NCBI RefSeq assembly: GCF_009834785.1
Contig: NZ_WUYX01000071.1
Coordinates: forward strand, 151,980 to 215,979
Direction: 5' to 3'
Origin: Natronorubrum halalkaliphilum
Lineage (GTDB): Archaea; Halobacteriota; Halobacteria; Halobacteriales; Natrialbaceae
DNA: 64,000 bases
The notes beneath the pieces are model-generated. The model saw nothing but the letters and a program-made list of their open reading frames with translations, ran no database searches and had not been told where the DNA came from. Shown here piece by piece: positions 25,361 through 33,970 of the stretch; the stretch's first letter is position 1; each line of letters begins with the position of its first letter. The translations under genes and the position numbers were made by a program.

Positions 25361-27562
25361 TTAATCCTCACTGTGGTTTCGATCGTGTCCGAACGGTTCG
25401 TAGTTCTTTCCACCGCCTTCATAAAACATCCCAAAGAACTCGACGTACTCGAGCCTGATACCCTGTAATCCGGCACTTGTGATACCAAGTAACAAGACCA
25501 GAATGTGTCCGAGTACCAGCACGAGAATGCCGAGTGCGAAGGCGGCGATCGCGACTGCTCCGTCGCCGATGTAGAACAGGCCATCGAACATGACCTGTCC
25601 GTCCTCGGGTCCGTAGCCAGTCCACGGTGCCATGAAGGGACGTGCCCCCTCAGGCGTCTGGACGGCTCCGAAGGTCAGCAGGTTGACGACGAACGCCATC
25701 CCACCCTTTGCGAGCAAGACGGCGGTCATTCGTGCGTAGGAGACAACGTGTGCGAACGGCATGGCGAACTCGGCCAGTTCGACCGGGTCGCCGACTGCCA
25801 GGAGCACGACGCCGAGGATGACTGCCAGGAGCGGCAGCGTAATCTCGACGCCGCCGATCGAGAACAGATCCATCATCGGGAAGCCGCTGAATCCGAACGC
25901 GAACGGCTCGCCGTCGAACGCGGTGTAGATGAAGTCGGGCTTGACGTGCGCTGCCTGCTCCGTGAACACCCACACCCAGAGTCCGTTGAGCATCAGGAGC
26001 CACGAGCCGCTGTGGGTGATCGCACCCCAGAGACCGTGGCCGTGCTGGATATTCTCGACGAAGTCGAGGATCCAGCCGATGTTCAAGTGAAGCACTCCGA
26101 GTGCGACGGCGACGATCAGCCAGGCGTTGACGAACTCTGCCGTCGCTGGCGAGAGTCCCTTGTCTCCCATCGGCGCACCGCCGTCACCGAAGATCATGTA
26201 GCCGAGTTCGTGGAGTCCGAAGAACTCCCCGAACAGGATCCCGAAGAAGATCGTGAACGCGCCACACCACATGGCGACGCCCCCGAGACTCGTGATCCCC
26301 GGGCTATCGAAGCTCTGGTACATGTAGAATCCGGTCAGCACGTACAAGAGTCCGTACCCGACGTCGCTGATCATGAACCCGAAGAACAGCGGGAACGTCA
26401 GGAACAGGAAGATCGTTGGATCGAGTTCGTTGTACTTCGGTCGGTTGACCGCCTGTACCAGCGTTTCGAACGGCTTGGCTGCCGACGGATTCTTCTGAAT
26501 CGTCGGCGGCTCGTCGCTCATCGTCACGGCCGAGCCACCGTCCGTCATGGCCTTCTGCTGCTGGCCATCTTCTTCCGCAGCCGCATCTTCGTCGTCTTTC
26601 GCCGCCTGGGTACCCTGCTGGATATCCTCCGTGTGGGTCTTCCCGTGACGGTCGTAGCTCGCTCGCTCGAGCTCTTCGATCTCGACGCTCTCGCCGACGG
26701 CGTCGTTCAGCGACGCGACGAGATCGTCGTACTCGTCGCTCGGAATCCATCCCTCGGCGATGAACGCGCGGTCGGTCGTCGCGAACTGCAGCGGCGCTTC
26801 CGCACGTTGGACTTCGATCGTCAACTCCTCCTCGACGCGCAAGAGGAATTCGGCTTCGTTCGCCTTGATCTGTTCGAGGTCCGCGTCGATATCTTCGATC
26901 TCGTACTCGAGTTCGCTCTTCCGCTCCTCGAGTTCGGTGACGTACGCACTCGGGGTCTGTTCGGTCTCCGGCACCGGGTGCCGGGTGAACTCGATGCCGA
27001 CGAGCGCGTCGTCGATCGCGCTCGGGCCGGCGTCCTCGGCGGGTGCGGCCACGATAGCCACGATGTCGCCACCGGTGAACGTCTCGAAAGCCCGAATGTC
27101 GTCGGAGTCGGCGACAGCCGCCCCGATCTGCTCGAGCGGTCCCTCGCCGACGACGACGTCGACCGTCTCGTACCCCGACAGGAGATCCAGATCGATCCCC
27201 AGTTCTGCGAAGGGAGCGACGCGGCCGATCTTCTCGTCGACCTGTCGAAGCTCCTCGCGAACCTCGCTGCGTTTGTCGTCGAGGTCGTTGACTCGCGTTC
27301 GAATCGTTTCGAGCCGGTCTTCCCAGTCGTCCCCGATCGCCCCCGGCTCGGCCTCGTCGGCCGACAGGTCGAGGGTACTTTCGAGGGCGCGGACCGTCAC
27401 CAGCTTCTCGGAGGCGTCGTCGGCACCCTCGATCGGGTTGCCGTTATCGAACCCCTCCCAGGAGCCGTCGTAGTCCGAGAGATGGACCAGGTTCAGTCCG
27501 TGAATCGTCTCGATGACCGTGGGCATGACGCCCTTGGAGCCGGTCACCGAGACCTTGCTCAT
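25361..27562 (-). CDS. atpI: A-type ATP synthase subunit I (membrane stator)
   Basis: A 733-residue a-type subunit. The first ~385 residues form the cytosolic dumbbell with long coiled coils (about 70-110 and 220-270) that anchors the peripheral stalks. The C-terminal part has about seven membrane helices. The Arg in SYARMTAVLLAKGG (around residue 610) is at the position of the essential stator Arg of the family. A hydrophilic Glu/Asp/Gln-rich insert (about 320-350) precedes the membrane part. Met-27562 is chosen, giving a 4-base gap from atpH; an ATG at 27580 would overlap it. Confidence 0.94.
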   Translation of the reverse strand: MSKVSVTGSKGVMPTVIETIHGLNLVHLSDYDGSWEGFDNGNPIEGADDASEKLVTVRALESTLDLSADEAEPGAIGDDWEDRLETIRTRVNDLDDKRSEVREELRQVDEKIGRVAPFAELGIDLDLLSGYETVDVVVGEGPLEQIGAAVADSDDIRAFETFTGGDIVAIVAAPAEDAGPSAIDDALVGIEFTRHPVPETEQTPSAYVTELEERKSELEYEIEDIDADLEQIKANEAEFLLRVEEELTIEVQRAEAPLQFATTDRAFIAEGWIPSDEYDDLVASLNDAVGESVEIEELERASYDRHGKTHTEDIQQGTQAAKDDEDAAAEEDGQQQKAMTDGGSAVTMSDEPPTIQKNPSAAKPFETLVQAVNRPKYNELDPTIFLFLTFPLFFGFMISDVGYGLLYVLTGFYMYQSFDSPGITSLGGVAMWCGAFTIFFGILFGEFFGLHELGYMIFGDGGAPMGDKGLSPATAEFVNAWLIVAVALGVLHLNIGWILDFVENIQHGHGLWGAITHSGSWLLMLNGLWVWVFTEQAAHVKPDFIYTAFDGEPFAFGFSGFPMMDLFSIGGVEITLPLLAVILGVVLLAVGDPVELAEFAMPFAHVVSYARMTAVLLAKGGMAFVVNLLTFGAVQTPEGARPFMAPWTGYGPEDGQVMFDGLFYIGDGAVAIAAFALGILVLVLGHILVLLLGITSAGLQGIRLEYVEFFGMFYEGGGKNYEPFGHDRNHSED

Positions 27563-27566
27563 CCGT

Positions 27567-27899
27567 TCAGGTCTGAGCATGCACGTCCTCCTGGAACAGT
27601 TCGACGACGTATTCGGTAACCTCGTCGACCCGATCTTGGGCGCGGTTGGCTAACGCCTCGCGCTCCTGTTCACCTTCTTCGAGGACGCGCTCGCACTCCT
27701 CGTCGATCTCGTCGCGCGCCGCCTCGAGGCGGCGCTCTTTGAGATCCCGCGCTTCTTGTTCCGCGTCCGTGCGAATCTCCTCGGCACGTTCCCGGGCCTC
27801 GGCTATTCGCTCGTCGCGGTCGTTCTGTGCCAATGCGACGATCTCGTCGGCTTCCTCCTCCGCCGACTGTATTCGTTCGAGAACCTCTGGCCTCGGCAT
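27567..27899 (-). CDS. atpH: A-type ATP synthase subunit H
   Basis: A 110-residue protein that is almost entirely one charged coiled coil (Glu/Arg/Ala heptads), the partner of subunit E in the peripheral stalk. First gene of the ATPase operon. The short length and lack of a membrane segment fit the archaeal H subunit. Confidence 0.9.
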   Translation of the reverse strand: MPRPEVLERIQSAEEEADEIVALAQNDRDERIAEARERAEEIRTDAEQEARDLKERRLEAARDEIDEECERVLEEGEQEREALANRAQDRVDEVTEYVVELFQEDVHAQT

Positions 27900-27930
27900 A
27901 CTCTAAGCAACAGGATGTTTGCCAGAGCGC

Positions 27931-27940
27931 GTATATGGTA
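27931..27940 (-). promoter_or_regulatory. TATA box of the ATP synthase operon
   Basis: On the minus strand TACCATATAC lies about 33-42 bases before the atpH ATG, suggesting a leader of roughly ten bases. No other A/T-rich element is nearby. Confidence 0.5.
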
Positions 27941-28160
27941 GTTGCGAAAGAGAGCTATCGATCAGCCGGGCGAGCCACCCCGTCTCGCGTCGGGAGAACG
28001 GGGCTCCGATCGACGGAACCGATACCTCGGTCGGCAACAGCGGTGCGTCGAACCGGTTCGAGGGCCGTCCAGTCGCGGTTCAGCGGCGAATTCGTGGATC
28101 GACGCTCGGCCACCGACGGGAACAGCAGACATATCCCGGTCGGTGCGAAATCCACCGCTA

Positions 28161-28784
28161 ATGGGAGTTCTCGAGAACAAGGCCCGGGCCCGACTGTTCT
28201 ACAAGTACCTCTCGAAGGTGTACGACCAGGTCAACCCCTTCATCTGGAACGAGGAGATGCGTTCCGACGCCCTCGAGTTGCTCGACCTCGAGGACGATTC
28301 GACCGTCCTCGACGTCGGCTGTGGCACCGGCTTCGCGACCGCGGGATTGCTCGAGCACGTCGACGAGGTCTACGCTCTCGACCAGAGCGAACACCAGCTC
28401 GAGCAGGCCTACGCGAAGTTCGGCAAACGGGCACCGCCGGTGCAGTTCCACCGCGGCGACGCCGAACGACTGCCCTTCGCCACCGATACCTTCGACGTCG
28501 TCTGGTCGTCGGGCTCGATCGAGTACTGGCCGAACCCGATCCTCGCGCTCCGGGAGTTCCGCCGCGTGCTGAAACCCGGCGGGCAGGTGCTCGTCGTCGG
28601 ACCGAACTATCCCGACACGTTCCTCGCCCAGAAGCTCGCGGACTCGATCATGCTCTTTTACGACGAGTACGAGGCCGACCGAATGTTCAAGCGGGCCGGT
28701 TTCGAGGACGTCAAACACATGTTTCAGGGGCCGTCGTACGATCCCTACGTGGCGATCACGACGATCGGGCGCGCGCCGGAGTAG
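28161..28784 (+). CDS. SAM-dependent class I methyltransferase
   Basis: A 207-residue cytosolic methyltransferase. Motif I is LDVGCGTGFAT (50-60), followed by an acidic end of strand 2 (ALDQSEHQL) and motif IV/V (FDVVWSSGSIEYWPNP). The N-terminal VLENKARARLFYKYLSKVYD resembles quinone-ring methyltransferases of the MPBQ/MenG type, so menaquinone methylation is possible but not shown. ATG at 28161; the open frame farther upstream is not protein-like. Divergent from the ATPase operon. Confidence 0.8.
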   Translation: MGVLENKARARLFYKYLSKVYDQVNPFIWNEEMRSDALELLDLEDDSTVLDVGCGTGFATAGLLEHVDEVYALDQSEHQLEQAYAKFGKRAPPVQFHRGDAERLPFATDTFDVVWSSGSIEYWPNPILALREFRRVLKPGGQVLVVGPNYPDTFLAQKLADSIMLFYDEYEADRMFKRAGFEDVKHMFQGPSYDPYVAITTIGRAPE

Positions 28785-28891
28785 CGCAAGCAGACGACAG
28801 GAACGGATGGTCGACGGTGGGAAGCGAGAGGCGAGGAACGCGACGTCTCCAAACGAAAGGATAGAAGTTCGCCCTCGGCGAATCACCGGTC

Positions 28892-30190
28892 ATGTACGAC
28901 CGGATCAAGGGCTTTCGTGACTTCTATCCCGGCGAGATGGCCGCGAGGCGGGCGACCATCGACGTCCTGGAGGAGACCGCTCGCGGGTACGGCTTTCGCG
29001 AGATCGGGACGCCGGCCCTGGAGCGCGCCGAGATGTGGACCGACAAGAGCGGCGACGATATCGTCGACGAACTGTACGCGTTCGAGGATCAGGGCGGCCG
29101 TCACGTCACGCTGACGCCCGAACTCACACCGACCGTGGCGCGGATGGTCGTCGCCAAACAGCAGGAGCTCTCGAAACCCATCAAGTGGTTCTCGACACGA
29201 CCGTTCTGGCGCTACGAGCAGGTCCAGCAGGGTCGCCAGCGCGAGTTCTACCAGACCAACGTCGACATCTTCGGCTCCGAAGAGCCCGAGGCCGACGCCG
29301 AAATTCTCGCGTGGGCGGCCGACGCGCTAACCGGTCTCGGACTCACCGGCGACCACTTCGAGTTCCGCATCTCCCACCGCGACATCCTTGGCGGCGTCCT
29401 CGAGAGCTACGACGCCGACGTCGATACCGAGGCCGCGATTCGGGCGGTCGACAAGAGCGACAAGATCTCGCAGGTCGAGTACCACGACCTGCTGATCGAC
29501 GCCGGACTGACGGCCGATCAGGCCGCCGAATTCGACGACCTCGTCGCGGGCGGGGACCTCGAGGCCGTCGAGGCCTTCGCCGACACCGAACGGGTGACCG
29601 AGGCGGTCGAGAACCTGCAAAACGTCCTCGACGCCGCCGAAGACTTCGGCGCCCGCGAGTACTGTACGATCTCGCTCGAGACGGCGCGCGGACTCGACTA
29701 CTACACCGGCGTCGTCTTCGAGTGTTTCGATTCCACGGGAGAGGTCTCCCGGTCGATCTTCGGCGGCGGTCGCTACGACGATCTGATCGAGAGCTTCGGC
29801 GGACAGCCGACGCCCGCAGTCGGCGTCGCGCCGGGACACGCGACCCTGCCGCTGTTGTGCCAGCGAGCGGGCGTCTGGCCCGAGGAAGAAGTGACGACGG
29901 ACTACTACGTCCTCCAGATCGGCGACACGCGATCGGAAGCGGCCCGCATCTCGCGGGAGCTACGCGAGCGTGGTCATGTCGTCGAAACCGACGTCGCCGG
30001 CCGATCCTTCGGCGCACAGCTGAACTACGCCGATTCGGTAAACGCCGAGACGGTCGTTATCGTCGGCGAACAGGATCTCGAAAACGACGAAGTCACGATC
30101 AAAGACATGGCGTCGGGCGACCAGACGCAGGTTCCGGTCGACTCGTTCCCCGGCGAGGCGGAGCGACCGACGTTCGACGACGTCGTGTGA
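28892..30190 (+). CDS. hisS: Histidyl-tRNA synthetase
   Basis: A 432-residue class II synthetase that charges tRNA-His. Motif 1 LTPELTPTVARMV, motif 2 FSTRPFWRYEQVQQGRQREF, the His-specific block ARGLDYYTGVVFE (about 269-281) and motif 3 FGGGGRYDDLIE-type segment are all present. The C-terminal anticodon-binding domain starts around residue 335. Length normal. Stands alone, 107 bp after the methyltransferase. Confidence 0.96.
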   Translation: MYDRIKGFRDFYPGEMAARRATIDVLEETARGYGFREIGTPALERAEMWTDKSGDDIVDELYAFEDQGGRHVTLTPELTPTVARMVVAKQQELSKPIKWFSTRPFWRYEQVQQGRQREFYQTNVDIFGSEEPEADAEILAWAADALTGLGLTGDHFEFRISHRDILGGVLESYDADVDTEAAIRAVDKSDKISQVEYHDLLIDAGLTADQAAEFDDLVAGGDLEAVEAFADTERVTEAVENLQNVLDAAEDFGAREYCTISLETARGLDYYTGVVFECFDSTGEVSRSIFGGGRYDDLIESFGGQPTPAVGVAPGHATLPLLCQRAGVWPEEEVTTDYYVLQIGDTRSEAARISRELRERGHVVETDVAGRSFGAQLNYADSVNAETVVIVGEQDLENDEVTIKDMASGDQTQVPVDSFPGEAERPTFDDVV

Positions 30191-30208
30191 TCGGGCGCGC
30201 TACCCGCG

Positions 30209-30406
30209 CTACTTTTCGATAAAATCCGCCGCGAAGCGGCAATCCGTCGGGTCGCCGCCGTTGGATTCGGCTTCGGGGTCGCCCCGCTCGACCGGGCTGT
30301 GGCCGGTCTCGACGAAGTGGTCGATCATCGCTTGATCGAGTTCCGTCGTCGACTCGTCGTCCGTTCGCCGCACCCAGTCACACATCCCACAGTACGCGGT
30401 CGGCAT
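30209..30406 (-). CDS. Small CxxC protein, haloarchaeal
   Basis: A 65-residue acidic protein starting MPTAYCGMCDWV. The Cys6/Cys9 pair and a later His (DHFVETGH) and Cys suggest a single zinc site of the Cys2-His-Cys type. An ATG at 30436 would add ten less plausible residues including another Cys. Convergent with hisS, 18 bp between stops. Function unknown. Confidence 0.6.
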   Translation of the reverse strand: MPTAYCGMCDWVRRTDDESTTELDQAMIDHFVETGHSPVERGDPEAESNGGDPTDCRFAADFIEK

Positions 30407-30555
30407 TCCTGAGCACTCGGTCCCAAACCGACTCAACGAATCGGGTCGATATCTCCAGACTTTATACTCCGTGTTTTTTCTACGTTCGCCGGCGAAGGGA
30501 GCGATCGACCTGTAGCAGGGACACCATTAACTACGGCGCTGGTGTACGACGCCCG

Positions 30556-32052
30556 ATGGCCGACGCCGATACTCGTCCGAACGTCCTCTTCGTTCTCACC
30601 GACCAGGAACGGTACGACTGCAGCGCGCCCGACGGGCCGCCGGTCGAGACCGAGACGATGGATCGACTCTCGAGCGAAGGCATGCGCTTTTCCCAGGCGT
30701 GCACCCCGATCAGCATCTGTACGAGCGCGCGCGCGTCGCTCATGACCGGCCGGTACCCCCACGGCCACGGCATGCTCAACAACAGCCACGAGGCCGACGC
30801 GATACGCCCGAACCTGCCGCCCGAACTGCCGACGTTTTCCGAACTGCTGGCCGAGAGCGGCTACGACTGCAGTTACACCGGCAAGTGGCACGTCGGCCGC
30901 GACCAGACGCCCGAGGAGTTCGGCTTCTCCTATCTCGGCGGCAGCGACACGCACCACGACGACATCGACGACGCGTTCCGCGAGCACCGCGAGGAGCAAG
31001 GCGTTCCGCCGGACGAGGTCGAGTTGGAGGGGGAACTCTACACCGGCGACGATCCTCGCGATACCAGTTCGGGAACGTTCGTCGCCGCGAAGACGCCGGT
31101 CGACGTCGAGGAGACCCGCGCGTGGTTTCTCGCCGAGCGGACGATCGAAGCGATCGAGGATCATGCGGACGGTGACGGCGGTGGACCCGATGGCGGCGAG
31201 CCGTTCTTCCACCGCGCCGACTTCTACGGCCCTCACCACCCCTACGTCGTTCCCGAGCCCTACGCCTCGATGTACGATCCCGCGGGGATCGAGCCGCCAG
31301 AAAGCTACGCCGAAACCTACGAGGGAAAGCCACAGGTCCACGAGAACTACCTCCACTATCGCGGTGCCGACGGCTTCGACTGGAACCACTGGGCCGAAGC
31401 CGTCGCGAAGTACTGGGGCTTCGTCACGATGATCGACGACCAACTCGAGCGGATCCTCAAGGCGCTCGAGGCCCGCGGTCTCGCCGACGAGACGGTCGTC
31501 GTCCACGCCGCCGATCACGGCGACTTCGTCGGCGGCCACCGGCAGTTCAACAAGGGGCCGCTGATGTACGACGACACCTACCGGATCCCGCTGCAGGTGC
31601 GCTGGCCCGGCGTGACCGAACCGGGATCGGTCTGTGACGCCCCCGTACACTTGCACGATCTGGCCCCGACCTTCCTCGAGATGGGCGGCGTTTCGGTGCC
31701 CGACGCGTTCGACTCGCGGAGTCTCGTGCCGTTGCTCGAGTCCGGCGGCGACCCGAGCGCCGTCCCCGCGGACTGGCCGGGATCCACCTTCGCCCAGTAC
31801 CACGGCGATGAGTTCGGCCTCTACAGCCAGCGGATGGTTCGCACCGACCGCTACAAGTACGTCTACAACGGGCCGGACGTAGACGAAGTGTACGACCTCA
31901 AGAGAGATCCCGCCGAACTCCAGAACCTGATCGATCACCCCGAGTACGCCGATGTGCGCCGGGAGATGCGAGAGCGCCTGATCGAGTGGATGGAGCGGAC
32001 TGACGACCCGAATCAGGGCTGGGTGCCGGACGTGCTGCGAAACGCCTCTTGA
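30556..32052 (+). CDS. Sulfatase-family hydrolase
   Basis: A 498-residue alkaline-phosphatase-superfamily enzyme. The metal-binding start NVLFVLTDQERYD (Asp16) and the active-site segment ICTSARASLMTGRYPHGHG are clear. The formylglycine precursor is Cys55, but the usual C-x-P-S-R reads C-T-S-A-R, lacking both Pro and Ser. Downstream metal ligands DHGDFVGGH (around 317) are present. No signal peptide, so it is cytosolic or exported by an unknown route. It could act on sulfate esters or phosphonate/phosphodiester substrates. Confidence 0.85.
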   Translation: MADADTRPNVLFVLTDQERYDCSAPDGPPVETETMDRLSSEGMRFSQACTPISICTSARASLMTGRYPHGHGMLNNSHEADAIRPNLPPELPTFSELLAESGYDCSYTGKWHVGRDQTPEEFGFSYLGGSDTHHDDIDDAFREHREEQGVPPDEVELEGELYTGDDPRDTSSGTFVAAKTPVDVEETRAWFLAERTIEAIEDHADGDGGGPDGGEPFFHRADFYGPHHPYVVPEPYASMYDPAGIEPPESYAETYEGKPQVHENYLHYRGADGFDWNHWAEAVAKYWGFVTMIDDQLERILKALEARGLADETVVVHAADHGDFVGGHRQFNKGPLMYDDTYRIPLQVRWPGVTEPGSVCDAPVHLHDLAPTFLEMGGVSVPDAFDSRSLVPLLESGGDPSAVPADWPGSTFAQYHGDEFGLYSQRMVRTDRYKYVYNGPDVDEVYDLKRDPAELQNLIDHPEYADVRREMRERLIEWMERTDDPNQGWVPDVLRNAS

Positions 32053-32094
32053 GGACCGTCGTCTGACCGTTCCGAACGCAGCTGAGATGACCGC

Positions 32095-32535
32095 TCACTC
32101 GAGAATCAGCCGCTCCCGCTCGAACCGACCGCCTGCCTCGTCCTCTCGCCAGCGCCACGATCCGACCTCGAGCGGCTCGAGCGAGACGATCAGGTACGAC
32201 CGATCGGGCCACGTCGCCTGCGCCGCGTCGGTCTCGCTGGGAGCGGACGGCCCCTCCGGGTGGGAGTGATAGAAGCCGACGATGTCCTCGCCGTCGCCCT
32301 CGAGTTCCTCGAAGATTGCGAGTTGTTCCTCGGGTGCGATCCGATACCGTGTCCGCGGCGCCTCGGCGACGTTTTCGGCGGGGTATTGCGAGCGAACGCG
32401 GCTCCGGCCGTCGGGGGCAGGATCGCACTCGCCGCCGAAGACCCCGCAAATCTCCTCGGGAGCCCCCTCGCGGGCGCGCTCGAGTAGTGCGTTCCGGATC
32501 TCGACCGGAACGACGAGTGTGGATGAACTGGTCAC
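32095..32535 (-). CDS. JAMM/MPN metalloprotease, desampylase-like
   Basis: A 146-residue protein with a complete JAMM active site: Glu28, His90-Ser-His92-Pro, Ser100 and Asp103. Archaeal enzymes of this type (HvJAMM1 of Haloferax) remove ubiquitin-like SAMP proteins from targets and release MoaD-like SAMPs for sulfur transfer. Starts with GTG overlapping the stop of the upstream BtuF-like gene by 4 bases, so the two are translationally coupled. Size and motif spacing support the family; desampylase activity is inferred. Confidence 0.85.
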   Translation of the reverse strand: MTSSSTLVVPVEIRNALLERAREGAPEEICGVFGGECDPAPDGRSRVRSQYPAENVAEAPRTRYRIAPEEQLAIFEELEGDGEDIVGFYHSHPEGPSAPSETDAAQATWPDRSYLIVSLEPLEVGSWRWREDEAGGRFERERLILE

Positions 32536-33497
32536 GGTTCCGGCCGCGGGTCGGCCGCGGATCGGTCGGAGAGCGCCTCGAACGGGACGACGATTTCCTC
32601 GAGCGGGACCGGCGGCGTCTCCTCATCGAACAACTCGGGTTGGACGATCGGTGCCAGCGCCTCGAGCGTGTCCACCAGCCGCGGGCCGGGCCGGTTGAGG
32701 TAGTGGTGGCCGTCCATGGCCCAGACGCGGCCTTCCCGAACCGCGGAGAGGTCGTCCCAGCCCTCGCGTGCGGTGAGATCCGACGTATTCTCGGCGGTCT
32801 GTGCGAGCCCGAAGCCACAGGGGGCGACGACGATCAGTTCGGGATCGTACTCGCGGATGTCGGTCCATTCGCGGGGCCTCGAACGCTCGCCGGAGTCGGC
32901 CAGCCCGTACTCGCCGCCGGCCCACTCGACCAGGTCGGCGGTCCAGTGGCCCGCGATCATGACGGGATCGGTCCAGTCGAAGATGGCGACGCGCGGGCGT
33001 TCAGCGGGCTCGAGGTCGGCGGTTCGGTTTTGGATTGCGTCGATTCGAGACTCGAGGTCGGCGCGCACTTCGCGAGCGCGTTCCTCGCGGTCCGTGGCAC
33101 GGCCGATTCGCTCGAGGTCGTCCAGTACGTCCGCGACGCTGTGGGGGTCGGTGGTGAGGATTTCGGGGTCGGCTTCGATTGTGTCGACGGCGTCCGCGAT
33201 GACCACCTCGTCGACCGCACAGACGTCGCACATCCCCTGCGTGACGATCAGGTCCGGGTCGAGGTCCTCGAGCAGGTCCGTGTCGACGTCGTAGACGCCT
33301 TCGTCGTTTTCCGCGGTCTCGAGCACCTGCTCGTCGATCTCGCCGCTCGAGGCCTCGGCGTCGATCCTCGAGGTGGTGACCGACGGCAACTCTTCGACGC
33401 CGGGCGGGTAGTCGCACTCGTGGGAGACGCCGACCGGCTCTATGCCCAGGGCGGCCACGGTTTCGGTCGCCGAGGGGAGCGTCGTGACGATGTTCAT
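32532..33497 (-). CDS. BtuF-like cobalamin/metal-chelate binding protein
   Basis: A 321-residue periplasmic-binding-protein fold (helical backbone type, TroA/BtuF family): VTTLPSATETVAALG at the N-terminus, DLIVTQGMCDVCAVD, then a second lobe from about residue 165. No signal peptide or lipobox follows Met-33497, and the extra open frame upstream is not signal-like. It is therefore probably a cytosolic member, as in many haloarchaea, and not a transporter subunit. Cobalamin as ligand is a family inference. First gene of a pair with the JAMM protein. Confidence 0.78.
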   Translation of the reverse strand: MNIVTTLPSATETVAALGIEPVGVSHECDYPPGVEELPSVTTSRIDAEASSGEIDEQVLETAENDEGVYDVDTDLLEDLDPDLIVTQGMCDVCAVDEVVIADAVDTIEADPEILTTDPHSVADVLDDLERIGRATDREERAREVRADLESRIDAIQNRTADLEPAERPRVAIFDWTDPVMIAGHWTADLVEWAGGEYGLADSGERSRPREWTDIREYDPELIVVAPCGFGLAQTAENTSDLTAREGWDDLSAVREGRVWAMDGHHYLNRPGPRLVDTLEALAPIVQPELFDEETPPVPLEEIVVPFEALSDRSAADPRPEP

Positions 33498-33970
33498 GGT
33501 CGTCGTAGGCGTTGTGGGGTCAAAAGCGGCTGGCTCGAGGTCGTTCTTTTTGAACGTATTCGACGGGAGTATTCGATGAGACGATGACTCGAGCACTCGC
33601 CTCATACTGGCGGCTAGGATTTTCACACCCTCCCCAGCCGATTCGCTCGCTTCGTTCGCTCATCCCTCGCACGATTTCGACTCGCGGTTCGCTATCGGCT
33701 CACCGCGACCCAGCGCGCGCCACCGCACGTGGAGGGAGATACTCACCACGAGTGACCAACGGGAGCGAGCGGGCCGACGACCGACCCGGAGAGCGCGGCG
33801 CGTTGCGCCGCGGATAGGCGAACGGCCGAAGGCCGTGAGCCGAGGGGAGAGGAGTGCTTTTCATCGAAGCTAAGCGGGATCTTTGATCCCACGAGCTCCG
33901 AGAGAACGAAGCTCTCTCGAGATTTTACCGAGTGCGGTCTCGAAGCGACCGCACGCAGGGTGAAAGTTCG
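33498..33970. other. Intergenic region rich in short hairpins
   Basis: No ORF is supported. From about 33790 to 33960 at least five small inverted repeats follow each other: GCGGCGC-GTT-GCGCCGC, CGGCC-GAA-GGCCG, GGATC-TTT-GATCC, GAGAG-AACGAAG-CTCTC and TGCGGTC-TCGAAGC-GACCGCA. They lie between the promoter side of the BtuF-like gene and the 3' end of npdG. Confidence 0.6.

Noticed and set aside
25505..27619. 704-codon plus-strand frame opposite atpI
   Set aside because: Antisense shadow. The composition (Asp/Arg/Glu/His mixtures) has no domain, while atpI is complete on the other strand.
30433..31938. 501-codon minus-strand frame opposite the sulfatase
   Set aside because: The sulfatase on the plus strand has active-site and metal motifs. 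The antisense frame has none.
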